Source: Vitrella brassicaformis (taxonomy: Eukaryota; Sar; Vitrellaceae). Taken from it: a stretch of DNA of 64,000 bases. Each line of letters begins with the position of its first letter. The stretch's first letter is position 1. Where the stretch lies: NCBI GenBank assembly GCA_001179505.1, contig CDMY01000635.1:2263-66262 (forward strand), written 5' to 3'. Positions 1 through 9,730 of the stretch are shown piece by piece. The notes below the pieces were generated by a model. That model was not told the DNA's origin, did not search any database, and saw nothing but the letters and a program-made list of their open reading frames with translations. Made by a program: the position numbers and the translations under genes.

Positions 1-1549
1 GTGCTGGTGGCTGAGATGGACGAAGGGCAGCGCGTTTCTGTCGGTTGGCCTCGTTGGATGGATGGTGCCACGCATGTCCATGGTGCCCCTGCATGGACAG
101 CGTCGCCCTCACCGGGCTGCTGCTGCTGGAGTGGTAGGGCCACCGATCGTGTGGCGGCGGGCATGGCAAAGTCAGGGTCGGTGACCTGCTCCTGGCGCGA
201 CGGACGGTGGACGAGGGGAGTCTGTGCGCCAGGGAGGGGCTCGGTGGTGCTGGGCTTGCCCTTCTCGCGGGGGCCGAACCAACTCTTGTACAGGCGGCGC
301 CGAACCACATGGCGCCTGCTGGTGGGGCCGGGGGCGAGACGGTCTCCTCCGGCTGCTGCTCGGGTTTCTGCTCTTCTTCTGTCGATGTCTCTCGCTCGCC
401 CTCCTCCTCAATCACGTCACTGTCTTACGCTGGTGGATCACACACACACACACACACACAGCACATGTGTCTTGGTAGACGGTTCGGTTGTCTGTCTGGC
501 TAAGTGTGTGTCTGTGTGTGTGGACGTCCGTACCATCTATGCAGAGGGACGGGCTGCTGCTGGGGGCGCGCCTAACAACCCGCCCACCAACAGCCAGCAG
601 CCCGCCCACATATCAGTGGGAGAGGCAGAGGGAGAAGGGGTCGGGGATGGTGAATCCACAGAGCCCCCACTCCTTCCTCCCCGTCGCCTTCTTGGGCGAC
701 TCCCACGCCCTGTGCGCCTCTACCCCGTTGGCAGCCACCATGTCGATGGCCTCCCCGACAAACTCCGACAACTCCACCTCCCACTCCCACTGCTTGTGCG
801 CGGCCTCCTCGCCCCTCGCCGCCACCCTGTCGACCGCCTCGCCCACGTCAGTGGGGAGCGGCTGCTCGTCCCACCCCTCACCCACAACCCACTCACGCTG
901 CCGGTGGTGGCTGCCCGACGACGCCGACGTCCCCACGCTCGTGGGCGACGAGGGCTCCGCCGCAGTCGTCTTCATCTTGGTCTCGCGGCGCCGTAGCGGC
1001 TTCGCCCAGGTGTCATTGTAGATGATGTTGCGGGACATCATCTTCGCCGCGTCGCCTGTCTCGTCATTCAGCAACGAATACTGACGGCACACACACAACA
1101 TGCATCGCATCCACAGTGCCGTGTTTGCGCGATGATGTTCGTGTGCGTACGTTGTAGGGGCGGCGCAGTCCTTTGTCGATGAGGACGTTTTTGGCCTCGG
1201 TGATCTCCAGAAACCGCTTGTTGGCCTCCGCCACGGCCGCCGCGCCCTTGTGGTGGTGTTTGTCGGGGTGGTACTCCTGCAGGCCAGGCAGTGCAGACAT
1301 GCAGGCAGACAGCAAAGAGAACCCTCGTGTGCGTGCCGCCCTTACTGGAACGTGACGTGTGCAGTGTGGCCCTCTTACCACGCTCAGCCTCTTGAAGGCG
1401 TTCTTGCAGTCCTCAATCGCCGCGCCCAATGGCAGCCGCAGCGCCCCATAGTGGTCCTTCAAACCTGACTTGCTCGTGGAGTGGTCCCACCTCTCACGGT
1501 ACTCACTAGTCACGGGGTCTATCGTGTCAGCAAAAAACAGCTTCGGCAT
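1..1549 (-). CDS. DnaJ (J-domain) co-chaperone, 3' end beyond window
   Basis: J-domain protein, expected to stimulate an Hsp70 ATPase. The chosen ATG gives MPKLFFADT. The J domain begins near residue 35 (DHYGALRLPLGAAIEDCKNA), is split by an intron, and resumes with EYHPDKHHHKG, so the catalytic HPD tripeptide and the helices on both sides are present. A third exon (about 1081 down to 630) carries WAKPLRRRETK followed by a long Glu/Ser-rich helical tail. A further exon-like segment below about 440 is open in more than one frame to the window edge and looks disordered, so its frame is not settled. Nothing outside the J domain identifies a subfamily. Introns have GT-AG ends with TG-rich interiors. 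Confidence 0.8.
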
Positions 1550-2042
1550 GATGCCACACGATAGCAGCACCAAAGCGAGCTTCGAGCTACGATCGCAAGC
1601 TTTTCTGTTGAAACCGCTGACGCTGCTTTTTTTGGAAAGGGAGATCTTGCCCTGCAGAAGACGCGAGAACGTTTGATCCCCTGAGCAGGTCCTGCCAGTC
1701 GAATCTGCTTGCGTTTTCCGTCCGCTTGCGGCGAGTCTGCCTGGGAGATGCCGGCAATGTCGCCATCATCAAGCAGCTCACACACGCTGTGACCATGGCT
1801 GCCGCGGTCGCTGCTCACCACGAGGGATAGGCAGGGAACACACGACACTCGTGTTCTCGCAGAGATGACACGAATGGCTCAGCTTGTGTGTGTGTTCCAT
1901 TTGTGTGTCTTCCAGGTGCGTGCACATCGTGACGTGAAGAGCCTCTCCTTGGTTTTTTGAATGGACGTATTTGTGATAAGCCGTTGCTGCCCGCCAGGTA
2001 GATAAATGCACACACCGCCATTCAACCATCCATCCATCCATC
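1550..2042. other. intergenic, no convincing gene
   Basis: This lies upstream of the DnaJ gene. Short open frames exist on the minus strand (about 1587-1848), but they show no recognisable domain. A CATC tetranucleotide repeat at 2027-2043 abuts the relic that follows. Confidence 0.4.
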
Positions 2043-2347
2043 CACCTGGACAAGCTGATTCGTATCTACGGTGGCGACACGTGGAGGGCCTTTATGGACC
2101 ACCCCACCCTCTTCCTCTTCGTGCGCGACAAGACACATATCAACAGGTGAGCGAGTGGGTGGGCGCAGCATACCCCCATCCCTCTGTGAGTGTGTCTGAA
2201 CACACATCGATTCACGTGTGTGTGGTTGTGTGGCAGGTGGCTGGACGGGACGGCCTTCGTGGGGTTGTGTCTGTCGTGTGTGGTGCTGTGGTACGGCGGG
2301 GCCAACCTGTGTGTGCTGTTCGCCATGTTGGCGTCGGCCAGCGGTTT
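2043..2347 (+). pseudogene. fragment resembling lipase maturation factor membrane region
   Basis: Two exon-like segments, 2043-2146 and 2237-2347, join across a clean gtgag...ggcag intron. They read HLDKLIRIYGGDTWRAF, then a PTLF motif, then WLDGTAFVG followed by two hydrophobic stretches around CVVLWYGGANLCVLFAMLA. In the LMF1/LMF2 family (ER membrane chaperones of lipases) this corresponds to the region where a WR..PTL motif precedes the transmembrane helices. No start codon or N-terminal helices are visible upstream, where a CATC microsatellite occurs. The frame ends soon after the second segment without the conserved QWD/LLLE region. It is either a truncated relic or a gene damaged in assembly; family assignment by recall only. 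Confidence 0.42.
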
Positions 2348-2990
2348 TAGTCAGTGTATATGTGGCCGCCTCCCCCTTGCGTGGAGTGAGTAGCAGAAAT
2401 GGTGGTGGGTAGGGGTAGCAATCAACATCCAGGTGTTCGCTGTCGAGGTGACAGGTGACGACACCGTTGGCTTTTTGCAGCGCTTGCAGGTGTGTGTGTA
2501 GTGTTTGAGTGAGGTGTCGAGTAGCTCTACATGGTGACCGGTCAATTCCCTGCCCGTCTCTATATGGGCCAGCAGGTGTGTATTGGTCTGCCCGGGGGTC
2601 TGCTGGTTCCATTCCCCTGTCTCATCTGGCTTGTTTGATTGCAAGACATGCTCGTGTTTGTACACACCCTCATTTCCATGACAGAGAGCGTGTGTGAGGG
2701 TGTGTATAGAAATGAATGACATACAAGAGTCGTTCGAGTCCGTAGGCAGCCACGCCAAACAAACCGTCAGCCAGTCCATCTCATCACACAGACATCCGTC
2801 CGGCTGGCACACAGACACACAATGGAATCCTTGCCGTGTCTCGTCTTGCCTTCCCGGCCAGTCAAGCGAAAAGCAAAAAGGAGGCCGTGCCGTGAGTGAG
2901 CCAGTGAGCCGACCAGCCGGCAGACAGACGAAAAATACACGAACCGACACAGCCCACTAAGAATGTATCACCCATCCACCCACCCATCCA
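2348..2990. other. intergenic or 3' UTR, no gene seen
   Basis: Open frames here are low in complexity and match nothing recognised. A CATC-type repeat lies at 2971-3000. The last exon of the next minus-strand gene may extend into this stretch. Confidence 0.35.
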
Positions 2991-5889
2991 TCCATCCATC
3001 TCCCCTCGACCACATACCCCTCTTTTCTGTGGCGCACAGGTCACTTTCCTCCTTTCTGCTGCATCTGAAGACAGCTTGAGAACACCGTCGTGGCCCATGA
3101 GGCTGTCCGTGTCGGTGCAGCAGATGCCCGATGAGTCGACGGCAACTGCACCGCAGGCCTGCAGCCAACACACCCACACCACAACACAACGGCATGCGTA
3201 CAGCGTCTTGCACCGATTCGCTCTCTGCCTTACGTACACGGGCATCTCAGCGGACTAACACCAACCGAAGCAGAGACAGAGGAAGGAAATATGCATCCTT
3301 TTCCGTTCGTTCCCCCTCGTTGTTTTCTCTTACCTCATCGTCGATGTCGTCCTCACCGTCGTCGCCCATGGGCTGCTGTGTTGCGTCGTCAAATAGCTGG
3401 TGCACTGAGGCCTGCATGACGGCGGAGAGAGACACAACACACAGAGGTCGATCGCATCAATCCATCCACCCATGCCCATCCTCGCTTGTATCGTTCCTGA
3501 GTATAGAGGAGCTGTGGCTGTGAGCTATTGTTGACGGGCGGCTGCTGCATGACACATTGGATGATGGATAGAGTCTGGCTCGTGAGTGTTCGCGTTCCCT
3601 ATGGCTACTCGGAGTACCTGTGGTACAGCTGCGACGATGGCTGTGGGATTTAGCTGGTTGATGCGGTAGATCCATGACTGCACCACCCCTCCACCGCCAC
3701 TGCCAAACCCCGCCATGGCCCCCACCTTGTTCGCCGCCTCACGGTGTACGTCCAGGTCGTAGTCAGCCTCGCTGCTGAGGCTCGCTGGGGTGATGGCGTT
3801 CACGAACGGGTGCAGCAGAAACTGAATGCAGATAGACACGCAGCCAACCAGCCATTCAGCCAGCCAGCCAGCGACGTCAAGATACACCCATCGATTGTGC
3901 TACAGTATGTGTGGGTGTACATATGTACCTGGGAGGGCTTCAGGTCATGTTTGGGGGCCAGCAGCAGGGCGGCGATGAGGTGGGTGGCCTCGGGTGAGAG
4001 GTGCACTCCAGCGGCGCGACCCTGGTCGTACACGGCACCGAAGGGGTCCTCCTGGAAGCGAGACACGACGTGCAGTAGCGCCTAGAAGATTGACAACACA
4101 CACGCATGCAACTCACACGTATGCATGTCTTGTTGATTGTGTAGTCGGTTACATACCTGCCCCTTCACTGCGCTGCTGATGAGGTCGCGACCCGTCAGTA
4201 TCTCAAACACACTACTTGCTGTGTGAGGGAAAGGTGCGCATTGAGAGAAAAGCATACGCAAAGAGAAAAACGATGCGCACACATGTGGCTTTCTCTGCGC
4301 ATGTGTACGTGTGCTGTGGGTCACTCACCGACATCCCGCATCATGCCGTCTTCTTGGCGGGCGCCCTTGGGCCTCACACAGCGGTCACGCAACTCCTTGT
4401 CAATGAACGATAATGGCGGCCTGTCAGACACATACCGCACAGACACCAAACATGCATTCATTCGGGTGTTCTGATGGTGCGGCTCGTGTCGTGTGTTTGT
4501 GTGTATGTGGTGGCTGACCGTGCCGCCTTTGGTGCGATGTCTGCGGGGCTAAACAGGACCTTAGCACCACCGCCACGTAGCAGCTCCGCCGTGTCCACAT
4601 ACACACGATCAGTGGCGAGGTGGGGCCGATGGACCAAATCTCTGCATGAATGAATCGCATTGCGTCCAGCATTCATGTGTCCACGTGTGTCCCGTTCCGT
4701 ACTTGCTGTCGATCTGTGCTGCGCCGAGCAGCATCGATCGGGCGAGCGCAGCAGCAGTTTGGTCAGTGCACCGCATGGCCTTGCCACGCCACCGAAACTC
4801 CTTCCTGGGCAGCACATCACACCAACACACACATGGCTGCGGGCGGTATATGGTGCGGTGTGGTGTGGTGCAGTGGGGCTTACGAGAGCCATTCCTTCAG
4901 TGTGGGCAGGTGCGGAGATGCGACGAAGGCGTAGAAGGTGTGGCCGTCAGGGCCCTGCATGTATTGGGGTCAATCAACAGAAATCTTCGGTAGTATTCTG
5001 GATGGCGTGTCAAGGTTACGTCCTGGTGGTAGCAGTCTGCCTTATGGAGGCAGCTCATCTCCTTCTCGAGCTGCTCGTACTTCATCAAAGTCTCACACAC
5101 CTGGCCAGCCAACACACACACACACACACACACAGAGGGACACAACACATGCGCCCCCCCTCCCTCCCTCGTCCATTCAGCCGTGCGTACCGATGGTTTC
5201 GCCGCCTTGGGGAGCTGCATGCACGTGATGAGGAACGGCAGTAGCGTCGTCCGCTCTCCGGCCACCACGGTGGTCATGTTGTCCGCGTGGTGAACTACCT
5301 TCTCCCCGAACACACCGAACTGCATCAATGTCGCACCGACACACCACGGAAAACCATCCATGGCACGCCATCCCAGCCACATGGATCTTCTTCTCCCCGG
5401 CCCTCACCTGGATGTCGAAGCGCTCCGCCAGCGCCACGGAATACTGGTTCGGCAGGTTGTCGTAGGCGGCCAGGTACGGCACGGCCGAACTGAGCGTCCC
5501 TAGGGCCTTCAGGCGCTTCGTGTTCGCATACCGCCCGGCCGCCTTCTTGTTGGTGGTCAGCACCAGGGGATGGATGGATGGCTGGTGGAAATACAGCCAT
5601 CTGGCGGACTCCAATAGCGGACTCCACATGGATGGCGCCCGCATCCGGTCCCCGCTCTCCTTTGCCGCCTTCTTGTAGTCCGCTGCAAATCCAGGTGCGC
5701 GGGGGAAGATGGGCACCTGGTTCTCCTGCAGGAGCTGCTGAGAGGGGCGGACTTATCGATGGACATCTTCGAGCTGAGGTATTTCTGTTCGGCGCTATAG
5801 GCCGCCATCCTCTCGGCCCGCACGTTATTTACGAACTTCGCCGCGCGGGCCGGGCCGGTTTCGCGGATCTCGCTGCGGCGTGTGTCGAA
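2991..5889 (-). CDS. unrecognised multi-exon helical protein
   Basis: I do not recognise this gene. At least nine exons can be followed on the minus strand, with GT-AG junctions. They read, in order: FDTRRSEIRETGPARAAKF; a segment with PIFPRAPGFAADYKKAAKE and NLPNQYSVALAERFDIQV; VVHHADNMTTVVAGERTTLL; EQLEKEMSCLHKADCYHQD; KEFRWRGKAMRCTDQTAAAL; VYVDTAELLRGGGAKVLFSP; SVFEILTGRDLISSAVKG; HLSPEATHLIAALLLAP; ANKVGAMAGFGSGGGG; and a final acidic segment DDGEDDIDDE. It is predominantly helical, with no obvious membrane segment or catalytic motif. Both ends are uncertain. A donor-like gtaagg near 6022 suggests an upstream non-coding exon. The step between the first two exons needs a very short intron or a frameshift near 5740. 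The 3' end could stop anywhere between 2990 and 3360. Confidence 0.6.
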
Positions 5890-7332
5890 CTGCTCACGTG
5901 TGCCGGACGGACGGCTATGGTGTCTGGCGTGTGTGAATTCGGGGGGACTCAGTGCCAAGCGCACACACACCCCCGCAGAACACGCACAGACGCAGGAGGA
6001 GGGAGTGGCCTCTCGCCTTACCGTCGGTTATTTGCGTGAGTGCATGTCCACGACTGGCCGGCGCATCCTCGATGTGGATTCACGTCTGCTGCATGATTTA
6101 ATCATGCGATGTGGACATGAAGAATGCTCGATGGTTGGACGCAGTAAGCAATACTTCAACCACCCCCACCATCTACCAGGGGGGCTGGACGTGATCGACC
6201 AATGCATTGGATTGCTGATGGCCAGCCATCAGTGTATCTGGCTTCAGACTCCTGCTCACAAACTCTGTAGACACTTCTGAGAAGGAAAGATTGTTGAAGC
6301 ATCCATCGTTGAATTCGTCATGCAGGCAGGCAGGCAGGCACCACTACACGTCATCGGCATCGCGTCCCCCACACATTGCAGGCCACTGAGGCAACGAAAA
6401 CTGATCCGCCCCATGTCATGTTTGAACCAATCGCCCTCTTTATGTGTACCACCAACAGACCGACAGACAGACAGGCGAGAAAAATGGAGGAGTGGCGGTG
6501 GGGAGAATCAGATCGTGGGTGATATGGCTGGCTCATGTCATGCACGGCAGAGGGTGGGCTTGGTGGGGTTGAGTCAGTCTATCCGATAGACAGAGAGCAG
6601 GCCTTGCTGACCGACAGATAGGCAAGCAGGCAGGGGAAAATGTGGGTTGAAGGCGCACTCTCTGGTCGAAAGAACCGACCGTGCCCACCCGTGCATGGCA
6701 TGAACACGAGCATGCACACGGGCACGCTCCTTCCTTGCCTGACTGTGGGACGGACGCGACGCCGTGTGAAAAATAGAGAGCAGCACACAGTCATACAGAC
6801 AGACAGACAGACAGACATAGAGACATGGACATGCACACGTCACACAGACAGGGCCCGCAAGCCATCATTGATGGGTCCCTCCCTGCGCCAGTGGGTAAGT
6901 GAGAGAGTGAGAGAGCAAGACAGGTCGGCTGTACACGAGAGGAGGGAGGGGAGCCAGGCAGGTCAGGAGCCAAAACTGTTTGGTGTGTGCCTTGTGTTGT
7001 CGTCGACAAACAGCTGTCTCAATCAAAACAGCCACCACACCCACTCTCCCCTCTCCCCTCACTCACACCCGCTCTCCCCTCACTCGCACGCGCACAGTTG
7101 TAAAACTGACACAGCCAGCCATCCAGCCATCCAGCCACCCCCTGTAGGTATAACGACCGCGCGACTAACAAACGAGCAGTGTGCGCCATAGCGCACACCG
7201 TGCAACCAACCAACAGCTTCATGGCTTGCACACACACAGACAGCCCACTAGTGGTCGAGAAGGCAATGCAGAGAGCAAGCACCAACGCGCAGCTTGACCA
7301 TGCACGGCCCCGTCCAGCTACGGTGCCGTGGG
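5890..7332. other. long intergenic stretch with microsatellites
   Basis: No protein-like frame stands out on either strand. The stretch contains GCAG repeats (about 6322-6340), GACA repeats (about 6796-6820) and CTCC/CACTC-rich tracts (about 7040-7085). The part nearest 5890 probably holds the 5' UTR or promoter of the unrecognised gene, and the part near 7332 the 3' UTR of the IFRD gene. Confidence 0.5.
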
Positions 7333-9685
7333 TTACTCATCTATGGGTCCGAAGAAGGCCCCCTGGTTGGCTTGTTTGGTCTGTCGCTGCCTGTTGCGCG
7401 AGACGTACCGGACCTTCTCGCTCTTGCGCCAGTCGGTGCAGAACCCGTCGTGGCTCTGAGAGAGAGGGACAAAAGGACCGAGACCATAGAGGGACATGCC
7501 ATGGGGGTGGGTGGTGCCTGGCTTGTCAGCTGACCTCTTCGAAGACAGCAGGTGCCCCGAATCCGTTGTCGGCGCCCTCCACGTCCTCCATACGAATTAG
7601 TGCACGCACCACCGGGTTGTCCTGACACGACAGACACACAACACAGCCAACATTGCACACGCCAAGCAAGTGCTGCTGATGCACTTGTGCATGGCGGCCT
7701 AGCTTCCCGCCGCACTGGCCACGGATGTATGTACCCACCTGCATGTGTGGCAGCATGCCTCCCTGCAGGAAGCTCTTGAGCAACTCATACCGACAAATGG
7801 CACTCCACGTGGCGATCTGCATGAGCACAGCACGCCACACATGAAACCCGTCTAACTGTCAGTACGCGTGTGTGCGTGTGCATGTGCAGCCCACCTGCAG
7901 TTCTTTCCTGCGGCTGCCCATGTAGAACTTGAATGGACTGCACGAACCAGTCTGCAGGCCAGCCAAATCGACAGCAGAGACAGAGAGAGAGCATACGTGT
8001 CTGTCTGTTGGTCTCTGCGCATGCACCTCTGCCACTTCTAGTATCTGCCTAAATGTTGCGCGCTGCTCCTTCAACTCGTCCTTGGTCAGCCCCCGGGTGC
8101 GCTGGGTGTTGCTGCCGCCCAGCTGACGCAACAACGCCATCTCCTCACTACGCACCGCCTCCTGAGCCGCAGAGAGACCAACACAACAAATGTAGACAGA
8201 GACACACACGGGCAATGGATGGATGGGGGGGTGGGTGGAGGCGGCAGCGGATTTTGACTGACCAGCTCCTGGAGGGTTGTATCTGAGTCCTCCGCCCTCC
8301 ACTTGGCCTCCAACATCAGCGCCAGCGACGACCCAGCCTGCAGTGGACACACCGGACACAGAGGGACGGAGGGATGCCATGAGTTCAAGGACAGTCATGG
8401 AGGGTCTGCGCTGCAGGTGTGTTCGCCTACCGTGCTGCGCAGGTCGACGCTCTGGCCGTGCAGGCCACGAAACGCCAAATCCCACAGGTCGGATGCAGGA
8501 CTGAACAGCACCATGACACCAGAAGAAACAGTCGACAGGCGATGATGCGACAGACATCACCATGGGTATGCGTACCTCTGTGTGATGTCAGCGAGGTCCC
8601 GTGGCGGCTGCAGGGAGGAGAGCAACGTCCACCCATCCAGAATGCCCTCGCACTGAACCGACTCAGAATCGCCCTCCTTCTCCTGACATTACCACCACCA
8701 CCACCAGCCAACCGCTCATTTGGGCCCGCGTCAAATGGAATGGCATGTGATTAGCTCATGTGTTTCCCTCCCTCCCTCACCGTCTTTGATAGGTCGATGT
8801 GTGCCGCCCGTGCGCGCATCCACTCGACCATCTCATGCACCTTGGTATCGTCATCGCACCCTAGGAACGCCATGAGGGCCAGGACTGTTGCTATGCGGCT
8901 CTTGACCTGAGGGCTTCGCTGGCTGGCGTAGCTGCGCTGCACGTTGCCGACGCAGTACTGAAACCAACACACAACACAGCGAATGGGTGAGGGCGGGGAT
9001 GGATGATGGGAGTAGGCTTTTGCTATGCCTACTTCGTATTGGCCCGCAGAGAGGGCCGGCGATCCCAGAGTAATCAGCACCACACCCAACACGTCACACG
9101 CCAACACAGCTGGCCCCAGGAGCAACACAAACACACGCAATCCATCCTCTCATCGTCTCCTTCATGCTTCCTCCCCTCTCTCCCTGCCTCCCAACCTCAC
9201 CTTCTTTGGCGTCCCCCTTCTTGATGCACCCGCACAGCCGACTGAGGATGGTCTCTGTGCATCCCGACACCACCTCATCGGCATACTCCTTACGCAGCAG
9301 CTTCAGGGCGCCATCCAGCGCCGCTATCCGAGTGCTGCCCCGTTTGGCCGCCAGCTGCTCCAGGAGCTCCTCAAAGCTGCCCGCTGAGCCAGTGGTCGAC
9401 TCCTCGGCGCGAGGGGGTGAGGCGTCTGAGGGAGCCGCGGTGTCCCTGGTCTTGCTGAAGAAGCCAAACTCGGATGGCTCCTCGTCCTCGAACTGCCCTC
9501 CCATCGCCCCAATCGTCCTCTCGGTCCTCTCGGAGCTGCATATTCGCACACACGAAGGCAAGAGATGGGGGAGGTCCCGGCTTTGCGACTGGGCCTTGGT
9601 AGGCGTACCAGTAGGTGCTATCGCTCAGGTAGTCGGTGTCATTCTGCTGTGGCGTCCGTTGGCGCTTGGGCTTGCCCTTCGGCAT
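7333..9685 (-). CDS. IFRD: IFRD (interferon-related developmental regulator) family protein
   Basis: IFRD proteins are HEAT-like helical transcription and ribosome-associated regulators. The ATG gives MPKGKPKRQRTPQQ, a short basic start. After an acidic segment (FEDEEPSEFGFFSKT), the exon reads STRIAALDGALKLLRK and ETILSRLCGCIKKGD, matching the start of the IFRD N-terminal domain including its conserved KKG. The next exons carry YCVGNVQRSYASQRS and ALMAFLGCDDDTKV. The C-terminal IFRD domain is clear: KDELKEQRATFRQILEV, then PFKFYMGSRRKELQ, IATWSAICRYELLKSFLQGG, and a tail with DNPVVRALIRMED. The last exon ends NRQRQTKQANQGAFFGPIDE and stop. There are about nine exons. Its start lies only 45 bp from that of the divergent BTB gene. 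Confidence 0.88.
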
Positions 9686-9730
9686 TGTGCCGCACTATCC
9701 TCACAAAGCACGTCCAACTAACACAACCAC
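9686..9730. promoter_or_regulatory. very short divergent promoter, IFRD / BTB
   Basis: Forty-five bases separate the IFRD ATG from the first in-frame ATG of the BTB gene. If translation of the BTB gene starts instead at the ATG at 9881, the spacer is 195 bp. I see no TATA box. Confidence 0.5.

Noticed and set aside
1-996. 331-residue plus-strand open frame at the left edge
   Set aside because: It is the antisense of DnaJ exons and a CA repeat; the translation is low in complexity and has no domain.
1519-1848. Minus-strand frame upstream of DnaJ as an extra N-terminal exon
   Set aside because: The DnaJ ATG at 1549 lies in a different frame with no clear splice junction connecting them; no domain is visible.
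5890-7332. Possible genes in the long spacer (for example 6640-7191 plus)
   Set aside because: Translations are dominated by repeats such as TDRQTD and SPHSHPLSPHSH and lack any family resemblance.
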